From the NCBI GenBank assembly GCA_025174535.1, contig JALBUN010000014.1:310001-374000 (forward strand): DNA of 64,000 nt, in the 5' to 3' direction. Source of the DNA: Cantharellus purpuraceus (lineage: Eukaryota; Basidiomycota; Agaricomycetes; Cantharellales; Hydnaceae). Below, one piece after another: positions 1 through 9,395 of this stretch. Within the stretch, counting starts at the first letter, position 1. Each line of letters starts with the position of its first letter. The translations under genes were made by a program, and so were the position numbers. The notes under the pieces are model-generated. The model worked only from the letters and a program-made list of their open reading frames with translations. It did no database searches and was not told the origin of the DNA.

Positions 1-205
1 GAATTCTTGTACATCGACGGATGTCTGCAGATCGAAGGTAGAGACGAGGAGGGTCATCATGTTTAGCTGAAAGTTGAGAAGGGTTTTCAGGCATGGCTGT
101 TTTGGTTTCAGTCTGATGGACAAGGGAGTGTGCGTGTAACATATCGCTAGTGAGCCCTACAGTACATGATTCAAGAACTGAAAACCGGTTTGTCAGGCAG
201 GGCAT
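1..205 (-). CDS. Ty3/gypsy pol, N-terminal part, cut by window edge
   Basis: An open frame starts at an ATG at 205 and runs leftwards off the window with no stop. It follows the gag gene directly on the same strand but in another frame, which is the usual place for pol in a gypsy element. Only about 68 residues are visible, in the poorly conserved stretch before the protease, so no catalytic motif can be seen. The identification rests on position next to the zinc-knuckle gag. Protease, reverse transcriptase, integrase and the second LTR should lie to the left of the window. Confidence 0.55.
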   Translation of the reverse strand, partial: MPCLTNRFSVLESCTVGLTSDMLHAHSLVHQTETKTAMPENPSQLSAKHDDPPRLYLRSADIRRCTRI

Positions 206-210
206 GCTCT

Positions 211-1353
211 TCACTGCTGACTGGCCTGAAAATCCTGCTTCTCCTCTTGCTTTGGAATTACTGCCTTCTGCGCTTCTTCCTTGGCCTTCAGTGCAGCTGC
301 TACTGACTCTGATATCATGCCTGCAATTGCTGTTTGTGTGAGATCAGCTCGGATAAGTTCCTTGCGTGGTTCAGGGCATGCTGGGGATATATGGCCACGC
401 TTTCCACAGTTATAGCACGTCCGAGTCTCAATGCGATGGCGGTTGGAGTCAATATCCATAGGTGCAGCACCATTAGAGGTTGCCAAGGTAGTTGGTACAG
501 AGATGACCGGAGTGCTGTGAGGGCGGGATGGGGTAGAGCGGGCAGGAGTGAGGGAAGTCTGAGCACGTCTCACTTCTAGAAGACGACGGTGGTTGCGGTC
601 AATTTGACAGGCCGCTTCCTTCCATGCCTTGAGATCGGATGGGAGGGATGGCTGTGCATGGATCTTGTCAAGAATCATTGCAGGGAGCCCTCGGGCATAG
701 GCATCTTCCAGTGCTGCATCATTAAACCCAGTCCTTCCTGCTAGTATCTCAAACTGTGCCGTGTATTCATCCGCTGACATGCCAGGTGTCATCCTAAGAT
801 CGTGTAGCTTTGTTCGTGCTGTTCGAGAGCGGTCAGGGTCCCCAAAAGCGTTCTCCACTTGCTTAATGAATTCCTCCAAGGTGGAGAGCGGTGAGGTCCT
901 GTCAATGACTGCCTGTGTCTCATTGTGCGCCCATACTTCAGCAGAACCTCCTGTCATAAAAGAGAGGGCATAGAGGATCTTGGTCCGCTCATCTGGGAAA
1001 GATGTAGGCTGGACTGCAATGGCAAGCCTGATAGAGCGAATGAAACCTTCCGTCTCTGCACGATCTCCATTGAATTTGGCTGGTTCAGCTGCCCTTATTG
1101 GGCGAACGGATGACGATGTAGGAGAAGGTGTGGGAAATGAGGTGGTCTGAGAGATGGTCTGTGCTGCAGCGATGGCAGCAGCAGTGGCAGCATCTGCTAG
1201 GTTGTTCTGGACATTGGCGAACTGGCTTTGGAGGTGCTGGTTCTGGAGTTGCAGCTGCTGGAGCTGCTGCGCCTGGGTGTTGAACAACGCTCGCAGAAAG
1301 CCACCACTTTCACCTAGAGTGTCCCAATAGGCTTCAGGGAGCTGATCGGTCAT
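211..1353 (-). CDS. Ty3/gypsy retrotransposon Gag (capsid-nucleocapsid)
   Basis: An intact 380-residue frame. A glutamine-rich N-terminal stretch (about residues 27-45, QQLQQLQLQNQ) is followed by a capsid-like region (about 90-260) with the DEYTAQFEILAGRTGF-type signature of gypsy Gag. A CX2CX4HX4C zinc knuckle (CYNCGKRGHISPACPE) lies near residues 315-330 and should bind the element RNA. The product would assemble cytoplasmic virus-like particles. Unlike the other elements here it has no internal stop, so this is probably the youngest element in the window. Pol follows at 205-1. The element sits inside an older F-family gene fragment. Confidence 0.9.
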   Translation of the reverse strand: MTDQLPEAYWDTLGESGGFLRALFNTQAQQLQQLQLQNQHLQSQFANVQNNLADAATAAAIAAAQTISQTTSFPTPSPTSSSVRPIRAAEPAKFNGDRAETEGFIRSIRLAIAVQPTSFPDERTKILYALSFMTGGSAEVWAHNETQAVIDRTSPLSTLEEFIKQVENAFGDPDRSRTARTKLHDLRMTPGMSADEYTAQFEILAGRTGFNDAALEDAYARGLPAMILDKIHAQPSLPSDLKAWKEAACQIDRNHRRLLEVRRAQTSLTPARSTPSRPHSTPVISVPTTLATSNGAAPMDIDSNRHRIETRTCYNCGKRGHISPACPEPRKELIRADLTQTAIAGMISESVAAALKAKEEAQKAVIPKQEEKQDFQASQQ

Positions 1354-1783
1354 GGTATCGGTGAAGTAGTTAATAGGGAAAGTGTTATGAGGTGTGGGGT
1401 CGTCTTATGAGCTTGATCTTCTGTGAGGGCGACGCTGATGACGAGGCCACAACAACAAGATACTCAATAAGTGAGAGCCGATAAGAAATAATGCCAGCTG
1501 GTACAGCGGATATCCTCAGTCTATACAGCTGTTTCTGATAAATACATGGGACTTACCTGGTACAGCGGATATCCTCAGAGATCAAGCTGAGGGGATCACA
1601 CTGCACCAAGGCGAGTCTTTATACTAAATGATGGAGACGGATAGGAGAACCAAGATAGGGGAGGAAAGATAGGGGAAGTGATAGGGGCAATGAAATAGGG
1701 GAGACGCACCCTGACAGGCTGCGCTGATAGGGGTGTCAAGAGAAAATACTAAAAATAGAATATGACTTATTTGAACCCTGACA
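1354..1783 (-). mobile_element. 5' LTR plus untranslated leader of the minus-strand gypsy element
   Basis: Read on the minus strand, the LTR begins TGTCAGGGTTC at 1783, exactly where F-family coding sequence stops. A TATA-like TAGTATAAAG lies near 1615-1625. A 20-nt string, TACAGCGGATATCCTCAG with its flanks, occurs twice (about 1501-1520 and 1561-1580). The inner LTR end and primer-binding site could not be fixed because the second LTR is outside the window. The 5 bp outside the LTR (1784-1788, tgctc) should be the target site duplication. Confidence 0.7.
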
Positions 1784-1806
1784 TGCTCCCTCACTGAGTG
1801 CTTAGG
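1784..1806 (+). pseudogene. 23-bp sliver of an F-family coding sequence between two insertions
   Basis: Translated on the plus strand in frame with 2432 onward, this reads CSLTECLG. The long F copy on the minus strand near 36600 reads CSLAERLG at the same place. The sliver is bounded by the gypsy LTR end at 1783 and a solo family-A LTR beginning at 1807. It shows that both elements inserted 23 bp apart in the same old gene. Confidence 0.75.
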
Positions 1807-2426
1807 TGTTAAGGGACTGGGAAACTCAGGGTTCAATGGAATAGCTGGAGTTCAGCTGCTAGTGAAGAAGGGAAGGGGACTTTACTGTTCTAGTTCAACG
1901 AGACAGAATGGGACAATAACTATTGAGTCAGATCAAGTGGACTTGGCTTCAACTTATGTGTTGTGCCCTCTCAGATCATTGGTCCAATATTTTGGAGTTT
2001 GGAGTATGGAGTTGGATCAAAAATCTGGAGTTTGACTTGTCAAGAAGGTACTTGTCAAGAAGCTAGCAACCAAGAAGTTGATGGGGTAAATCTTAGTCGA
2101 TATATGAACTACTGTAATAGACAGAGAGTAGCCCATATAAGTATGTGGAGAATTGAATGATGAAACTAAAAGCAATAAGACAATAAGATGGATATGGAGT
2201 ACAACATGGAAAGGAGTTCAGAGTTTGGACCCAAGTCCCAACTAAACTAAGCAATAATAAAGAAGAAGGTTTGTTGTATGTAACCCATAAGAAGAAACAA
2301 CTTATAAGGAGAACAATAATGGAGTTTGGGGTTGACGGAGGTGGAGTTGATGGAGAATGGAGATGAAGGAGATGGAGAATGGAGATGGAGATCTGGAGAT
2401 CGGACTTGGTGTTACAGGATGTAACA
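1807..2426 (-). mobile_element. Solo LTR, family A (copy A1)
   Basis: A 620-bp LTR with TG..CA ends. It is flanked by a perfect 5-bp duplication TTAGG (1802-1806 and 2427-2431). It matches in reverse the copies at 7909-8509 and 46706-47311 along its whole length. On its sense (minus) strand it starts with a short palindrome, TGTTACAtccTGTAACA. No internal element sequence is attached, so this is a solo LTR left by LTR-LTR recombination. Confidence 0.93.
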
Positions 2427-2638
2427 TTAGGTCACAATAAGCTTAATTGTGACCTTGATTGAGACACCATGTTAGCAGTTGCCTCCTCCTCATCCATTCA
2501 GTTGGATGAGGATGTAATGATGACATCAGGGGCAACTGAGAGTTGTCCTCCTCCAAAGCCATATGATCAAGATGATCATATGGACACTTACTTGTCCAAA
2601 CAGCTCCATAAGGAGCTGTATGACTAATTAGTGAATGA
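2427..2638 (+). pseudogene. F-family gene, C-terminal fragment (copy F1)
   Basis: Continues the reading frame of the sliver at 1784-1806 once the solo LTR and one TTAGG copy are removed. The protein contains AVASSSSIQLDED, matching AIASSSSIQVDED of the long F copy. It has one internal stop (TGA, 2460-2462) and ends at TAA 2636-2638. The DNA is rich in perfect hairpins: stems at 2488-2495/2504-2511, 2559-2568/2574-2583, 2601-2607/2612-2618 and 2633-2640/2646-2653. Function unknown; no known domain recognised. Confidence 0.7.
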
Positions 2639-3438
2639 GGTCATGCCTCATTCAAAAAGGAGAGGGTATCAGTACCCTAGGTACTTAATTATGGTAGAAT
2701 AATATATATATATATATGCATGTATTTGTATCTATAGCATTCCCTTAAGGAATGCTGCTTCTTGGTAGCTATATGTGCCCATGGGGTGCATATATACAGT
2801 TATTATATAATCAGTGGACCCAAGTATACATGTGAGTCCATGTGTAGTTAGACACTTGTTCAGAATCATATCATTATACACTATTCTTGTTATGACTATA
2901 TTCATTATCCCCGTCCGATCCACTCAGATCCCCATGCATATGAAATCTATACTCCATTTGGAAACCGCCATGTCTCCATTTTATCTGTCCGATTGTCACC
3001 ACTGAATCTCGCTCATCCATCTCCGGTTCCGATTGATGCATCAGCATCACCATAGGAACCCGGACATCCGTCCCCATCGGACTCGGACAGACTCATGTAA
3101 GGCCGTCGGCCTCGGAGACCCATCACTGGAGTAATTATTATCAAATATGTATTTAAGCTGCCCGACTGGGGACGTCATTCCCGAATATCAAATCATGCCT
3201 AGTTCCTAAGTCCGATCCTAACTCTCTAAGTCGTACTCCATCTCCAAAATCTCGGACACTGGTATTAGTGAGGGCGCAGCACATAAGCTGAAGCCAAGTC
3301 TGTTCAGACCCCCATGACGTACCCGACTCCTTCTCTGACTCCGACCAGACCTCCAACCAAACCTCTGACCCAATCTCCGACCCCAAATCGGACCTAGTGC
3401 GTAACAGTATATTCAAACTGCCATACTCACTCCTACCA
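2639..3438 (+). other. F flank, then leader and probable 5' LTR of the decayed gypsy element
   Basis: Up to about 2760 the sequence keeps the hairpin-rich F character (for example GCATTCC/GGAATGC at 2737-2743/2749-2755). A TA dinucleotide run lies at about 2700-2718. From about 3090 it is GC-richer and leads into gag. A TATTTAAG near 3151-3158 could be the LTR promoter. No second LTR copy is present, so the LTR limits cannot be set, and no credible gene is seen. Confidence 0.4.
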
Positions 3439-4574
3439 ATGCTACGATCCACCGCCAATTCCAAACATGCACGAACCATCGAGGTGTCTGCTCCCAGCAT
3501 CGACACCATCCCCGAGGTTGTCGAAGAACCGACGGACCACATAGAGGCCATCAATGAAGAAGACGACACTCCACCCTCTCCAAATCTGGCGCAAGCCATC
3601 TCCCTGCTCGCCAGCAGCATCCATACCCCACAAGCCCCTAAGTCCCGGACCAAGGTCTGAGAACCTGACCCATTCGATGGCTCTGATCCGTGAAAGCTCC
3701 AGCCATTCTTGGTGCAATGCTGGTTGAATTTCCGCGACTGCCCCGACGCGTTCACATCCGATCGGGTGAAGGTCACCTTCACCATGTCCTATCTCAAGGG
3801 CACCGCACTGGACTACTTTGAGCCAGCGCTCATGGACGACTCCGATGACCTGATATGGTCAGAAGACTACTCCGACTTCATCTCCAAACTTTGGACCAAT
3901 TTTGGCCCTTACAATCCTGAGGCTGATGCCGAGAATGAACTTGATCGACTTCGGATGAAGGAAAATCACAAAATCACAAAATACATTGTGAGTTTCCAGC
4001 AGCTAGCCCCAAAAGTCCAATGGGGCGATGCCACACTCCGACGCCAATTTTACGTTGGTCTCCCATCCTGCATCAAGGATGAGATATCACACATCAGGAA
4101 ACCGGATACTTTGATAAACCTTCGCAAGCTCACCCAATCCATCGATGCCCATTATTGGGAACGTCAATCCGAGGTCTCCTGCGAAAATTTGGCCAACAAC
4201 AAATTGGACAAATCATCGGACAAGACCCCAAAGTCCAACAAGGGGTCCAATAAGAAGACCACCACCAACTTAGGCCAGAAGTCAAACACTGGTAACGCTG
4301 CTGCTTCCAGTTCTGGTCAGAACAACTCCAGAACCGGCAATAGCTCTGAGCTCGCAAGAGCACTCTGGACCTCTCTACCAAGCTGGGAAAAGATGGAAAA
4401 CTTACCCAGCAGGAACGCCAGCACCGCATGGACAACAACCTCTGTCTGTTCTGTGGAAAACCTGGCCACCAAGTCTGCAACAAGGCAACCTCATCCGCAG
4501 CAAAGGCAAAGGGCTGTGCCGCCAATGCCATGACGGACAAGTCCAATGCTAAAGCAACGGACCCAAAAAAATAG
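3439..4574 (+). pseudogene. Ty3/gypsy Gag, decayed
   Basis: Gag-like protein starting at ATG 3439. The capsid region (about 3700-4180) includes FKGT-like YLKGTALDYFEPAL and FGPYNPEADAENEL segments typical of fungal gypsy Gag. A CX2CX4HX4C zinc knuckle (CLFCGKPGHQVC, about 4446-4481) lies in a different frame, so there is a frameshift around 4330-4380. Two in-frame stops (3658-3660, 3691-3693) are both TGA at positions where the context suggests arginine. The gag frame ends at TAG 4572-4574, directly after a run of seven A (4565-4571). The capsid should be non-functional. Confidence 0.85.
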
Positions 4575-6473
4575 TAAGCAGTCCTCTAGCCTCCGTACAG
4601 GCTGAGGGCTGCATTGGTACTCCCTGTATAACAAACAAGGTCTGCCTGAACACATCCACTCTTTCCCACTCTGACTCCCTCAACCTCCTCATCTACTCTG
4701 ACTCCATTCCCAATACCGCTATCCAAGCATTAGTTGACTCTGGTTCTACTCACTGTTTCCTTGACTCCTCTTTTTCCAATTTACATAAACTCCATACATA
4801 CACCATAACTCTGATATCACTCTGATTATTTGATGGCACTACTAATGCTGTTATTTCACAAGCTATAGATCTGTCTATCTGTTTTTCTGTTGGAGAAATC
4901 CAGAACCTTACATTCTATGTTACTCCGCTTGACTCCAGCTGTTCTGTGGTTCTCAGACATAATTGGCTCACCCGCTACAATCCATTGGTTGACTGGGCAT
5001 TGGGCCATATCACATTCTGTTCTCCAGTACAGGCTGTGTCATTCCCAACATCACCAGCAACTTTAGGTGCAAAACTATCTTCCACCTCCACTGACTCTGC
5101 TCCGATAGATACTCCATCTACCCCGCCGTTTATATCAATGGTGGATGCTATGGTCTTTGCCAGACTAAGCAAACTGGATGGCTCTCACACATTCCAGGTT
5201 CACCTCTCCAATCTGATATTCCTTGCCGCCTGTTCCACCTGATCAACTCTACCGGACCTATCTATGGTTCCTAAGGAGTATCATGAGTTTGCCAACATGT
5301 TCAGCAAGTCTAAAGCCAACTCCCTGGCAGAACACTGATCATATGATCTCAAGATTGAGCTGGATGACAACTCCACCCCTCCGCTTGGCCCTATTTACTC
5401 ACTATCCCAGAAAGAGCTACTGGCTCTCTGAACATTCATAGACGAGAACTTGGCCATGGGCTTCATCTGCCCATCCCTATCTCCCCATGGAGCTCTGGTC
5501 CTATTTGTCTACAAAAAGGAAGGATCACTCCACCTATGTGTTGACTTCTGTGGACTTAACAAGATCACCAAGAAAGACTGATACCCAATACCCTGCACCG
5601 CAGACCTACTCGAGAGTCCTTGAAAAGCTAAGATCTATTCCAAAATAGATCTCCGACATGCCTACCATCTAGTCCGCATCTGAGAAGGCAACGAATGGAA
5701 AACGACTTTCCACATGCAATATGGATCTTTCAAGTGGTGTGTCATGCCCTTCAGACTAACCAATGCTCCAGCCACCTTCCAGAGGTTCATGAATGATACC
5801 TTCGCTGACCTTCTCAATGTGACCGTCCTCGTTTACTTAGATGACATTTTGGTATATTCAGACAACAAAGAAGAACATTGGACACATGTCTGAGAAGTAC
5901 TCTGACATCTCCAAAAACATGGCCTTTTCGCCCACGCTGACAAATGCGAATTCCACTCCGACTCAGTCGAGTATCTAGGCTATATCCTCTTCCCGGCAGG
6001 ACTGATGACAAAATCAAAGCCATACAGGAATGGCCAGAACCATGGAAAGTCAAAGACATACAGTCCTTCCTGGGGTTCACTAACTTCTACCGCTGCTTCA
6101 TTTACAGCTACTCCGATATCACCATTCCGCTCACCCAACTTACTAGGAAGGGTACCCAATGGAATTTCACTGACAAATGTAGACAGAGCTTTGAGACCTT
6201 GAAAAGGGCCTTTACTTCCGCTCCGATACTGACTCATTGGGTTCCAGACATCCCTATCCTATTAGAAACCGATGCCTCCGACTATGCACTTGCCGTGATC
6301 CTGTCCATCATCTCTCCAGACGATGGACAAGTCCATCCGATCGCTTTTCACTCATGTACATTTACGCCCCCTGAACTGAACTATGATGTCCATGACAAAG
6401 AGCTCCTTGCCATATATGAAGCCTTCCAGATATGGAGACACTACCTCGAAGGCCCCTCTGATCCGGTGGACAT
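4571..6473 (+). pseudogene. Ty3/gypsy Pol (protease, RT, RNase H), decayed and truncated
   Basis: Pol is in the -1 frame relative to gag. Visible parts are the aspartic protease (ALVDSGSTHCF, about 4727-4760), reverse transcriptase with intact YLDDILVYS at 5834-5860, and RNase H with ETDASDYALA near 6268-6300 and HDKELLAI near 6391. Nine in-frame stops (4823, 5240, 5336, 5429, 5579, 5621, 5681, 5891, 5903) are all TGA. A further frame shift lies near 5995. RNase H is cut at 6473 by LTR D; connection domain, integrase and 3' LTR are missing. The enzyme would copy element RNA into DNA in virus-like particles, but this copy is dead. Confidence 0.9.
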
Positions 6474-7887
6474 TGTATGGGAACCACCTTTTCCCTATCA
6501 AATCCTATTTATGCAGCACCAATGTGCTATACTTTGCTTTTCCATTCCTAAATATCAGCATATATTTGGTGCTTGTACCTGGAATGGACTAATTCAAATA
6601 TTCTCTATTTTTCCATATTTTTTCAGGAATATTCCATGCAGAACTTGGCCCAGAATCATTTATTTCTGCTGTGCTACAGTTGTGGACCCATAGGTGCCCA
6701 CAAACATTCACACAGCCGGCTATCCACCTTTGGACCAGGCATTCAGCCTGAATTCAAGCTCAGATGTCTCTGATCAATAAATATTCTCTAACTTGACAAC
6801 CACAGCCTCTCAGGGCACTATTTTCCATGCAGATCATCACCTGAGATCTGGCTATCCATGGCTGTCCAAACCAGTGCAGAAAACAGGGTGGACACCCTTC
6901 TTCTTGCCTGATCAGTGCCTAGTTCAGGGATCAAATCAGGTGATTGCCTTGGAATATTCTACCCCTTTCCATAACATTCTAGCTGTTTCCTTCTATTATT
7001 AGATAGAACTTTCCAGAACCATTATTCAGCTCCTGATCAGTGTTAGTCCAGTGATCAGAACCTGTGATTGGCTTGGAATATTCTACCCCTTTCTTCCACC
7101 TTCCACAACCTTCCAGTAGTTTCCATCTATTAATAGGTAGAATATTCCAGAACCATTACTCAGCCCCTGTAAATACAATATATAAGGAGGCCATTCTGCC
7201 TCTGAAATAGTAACATATTCAACCTATTCTACCCATCTTCTGCACACCAGTGTGACTAGAGTGACATACAGTGTCATCCTCTATCTCAGTAACTGTTGAT
7301 TACCAGTTCAAGGATCTTTTACAGTTGTATAACTGTACTTGATTGCACTCAAAGTAGTGATATTCCTGCTTTGGGCGTGAGTGTAGCATCTGCCTCACGT
7401 GACTACGAATCTACAGGGTGAGATTGTCTGTCAATAGTCCTGCCATTAGTGCTCTTTGTTTAAGTTACTAGTGTGTACTGCCTTTGCAGAGCATTAGAAT
7501 CTTGAACTTGTGTGAAGCAGTTGCTAGACTATTTCACACATCGCTGTTACCCGCTTCTGAGTGCCACTGGTTGGATGGTTGGATTCATCCACCTACTTCC
7601 TTTAGCCTCTAAGTGCATTCCCCTCTTTTTGGAATATCTGGACCCCTAAGTGTCCGTGAACTCTAGACTCTGGAAGTCTTATTCATTTCTTGCTGCTAAG
7701 AAATGTATTACTTTTCTGCATATAGTCTGCATTGACCAATACAAGGGATTGTAACCAAAGTCCAAATGTTGAATTGTTTCTGGAGTTGTGCTGCAGCAGG
7801 GTTTGATATTCTTCTCAGCTGTTCATTCACGGAATTGTGGTGATTTAGAGTTTGCCCTAACACCATAATTTTGCGGGTTCCAAAACA
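6474..7887 (+). mobile_element. LTR, family D (copy D1)
   Basis: About 1.41 kb, TG..CA ends (TGTATGGGAACC ... GGGTTCC..ACA). It is nearly identical to 44639-46060 and its first ~208 bp also occur at 43393-43601. It has a TATA box (TATATAAGG, about 7179-7187), as expected for an LTR promoter. The left flank is gypsy RNase H coding sequence, the right flank is the middle of a family-A LTR, and the two flanks share no target duplication. That suggests a hybrid of two D insertions joined by recombination. Confidence 0.8.
7179..7187 (+). promoter_or_regulatory. TATA box of LTR D1
   Basis: TATATAAGG within the LTR, conserved in copy D3 (about 45355-45363). Placed roughly mid-LTR, as in other long LTRs; transcription is inferred, not shown. 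Confidence 0.5.
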
Positions 7888-8927
7888 CCAAACTCTGTTT
7901 ATTGTTTTTGTTACATCCTGTAACACTGAGTCCAATCTCCAGACTCCATCTCCACCTCCTTCTACTCCATGTCCATCAACTCCATCTCCAACAAACCTGA
8001 ACTCCATTTATTGTCTTCCTGATAAGTAGTTTCCTTGATATGGGTTACAATAACCATCCCTTTTTTATATTGATTAGTATTAGTTCAGACTTGAGTCTGA
8101 ACTCTGAACTCCTTTCCATGTTGTATTCCAGAATCCATCTATTGTTCTCCTACTCTAGTTTTTCATTCAATTCTTTGTATACTTATATCAGCTATTCTCT
8201 GTATGTTACAGTAGTTCATATATTGACCAAGTTTGACCTCATCATCTTCTTGGTTGCTAGCTTCCTGACAAGTAACTTCTTGACAAGTCAAACTCCAGAT
8301 CTCTGATCCAACTCTGTACCTCTGAACTCTGAAATATTGGACCAACAATCTGAGGGGGTGCAACACACAAGTTGAGGCCAAGTCCACTCAATCCAACTCA
8401 ATAGTATTGCACTCTGTCTCTGGTAGAACTGGAACAGTAAAGTCCTTCCTCATTCTTTAGCACCAACCCCAGTTACATCCTTGAACCTCCATGTCACAGC
8501 ACCTTAACAGTTTTCTTGATAAGTAGTCTCCTTGATATGGGTTACAATAAACATCACCTTTTATATTGATTAGTATTAGTTTGTACTTGAGTCCAAACTC
8601 CAATCTCTTTTCCATGTTATACTCCATATCTGTCTTATTGATCTCCTACTTTAGTTTTTCATTCAATTCCTCAGATACTTATATGGTCTATTCTCTGTAT
8701 GTTTCAGCAGTTCATATATTGACTAAGTTTGACTCCCACATCTTCTTGGTTGCTAGCTTCTTGACCAGTCTCTTCTTGACAAGTTGAACTCCAGATCTTT
8801 GATCCAACTCCATAGTTCTGGAACCTCCCTGTCTCCAGTTGAACTGAAAACAGTAAAGTCCCCTCTTATTCATTTTAGCACCCAACTCCAGTTACATCCA
8901 TTTGAACCTCATCTCAGCACTTAACAG
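7888..8927 (+). mobile_element. Family-A LTR fragment (A2) split by a later family-A LTR
   Basis: The stretch 7888-7908 (ccaaactctgtttattgttt and one more base) and the stretch from 8515 (cttgataagtagtc) are adjacent parts of the family-A consensus. They are separated by a complete family-A LTR (7909-8509) with its target duplication. The older copy ends ...CTTAACA at 8927, has lost its first ~100 bp to LTR D1, and has an internal deletion near 8815. It is therefore older than both D1's present junction and the inner LTR. Confidence 0.75.
7909..8509 (+). mobile_element. Solo LTR, family A, nested inside another family-A LTR
   Basis: A 601-bp LTR with TG..CA ends, starting with the same short palindrome as the other family-A copies. 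It is flanked by a perfect 5-bp duplication GTTTT (7904-7908 and 8510-8514). Insertion of an LTR element into an LTR of its own family, followed by loss of the interior, explains the arrangement. Confidence 0.9.
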
Positions 8928-9032
8928 GACCCTCCTGTCTCTGGTTGACCTGGAAACAGTAACATCATCCCTTATACTTCCTAGCATTCAAATTCTTATT
9001 ACTCCTTGATCTCTCCATTTCAACACTTAACA
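8928..9032 (+). mobile_element. 3'-end fragment of a third family-A LTR
   Basis: About 105 bp matching the last part of the family-A LTR (from CCTGTCTCTGGTTGA to CACTTAACA). It directly follows the end of A2, giving three family-A LTR ends in a row. It probably marks another nested insertion or a recombination scar. Confidence 0.65.
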
Positions 9033-9395
9033 GATGATGGATGTTGTTGGAAGTATTGGAAGTATATCAGAAGATTTGTCAGGGAAAATTGGAACTAGAT
9101 TCAGAAGGATGTGATCAGAATGTGATTGGAATATGTGGGAATGACAACTCATAACACTTGGCCCAAGAATGTTTCATGGTACTGGATGAAGGTCTCAGCA
9201 AGAGTCCTCAACCCACCCTCTCCCACTAGCAGATGTACCTGACATGATCTCTCACTGTGACACACTCTGCACAGACTGTTTCAGCTTGACATGCATAAAG
9301 GTGGCAAATTTACAGTTTGTCTTCAGGAGGAAAGGATTATAGAAGGGACTATTGAGCACCTTATGGAGATACAGAAGGATAATTAGCTATATAAA
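9033..9395. other. Gap between repeat block and host gene island
   Basis: No convincing gene and no match to the other repeats in this window. It lies where the 3' end of the RRM gene would be expected, so it may be unrecognised repeat that cut that gene. Confidence 0.4.

Noticed and set aside
211..579. Shorter frames overlapping gag (plus 334-579, minus 315-566)
   Set aside because: Shadows of the 380-codon gag frame, which carries the zinc knuckle.
2700..2718. TA repeat as a promoter or origin
   Set aside because: A simple dinucleotide run with no supporting context.
3658..6473. TGA reassigned as a sense codon
   Set aside because: Host genes in the window (for example BPL1, ArfGAP, glutaminase) end at TGA, and the TGA codons in elements sit at expected arginine positions. 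CpG decay explains them.
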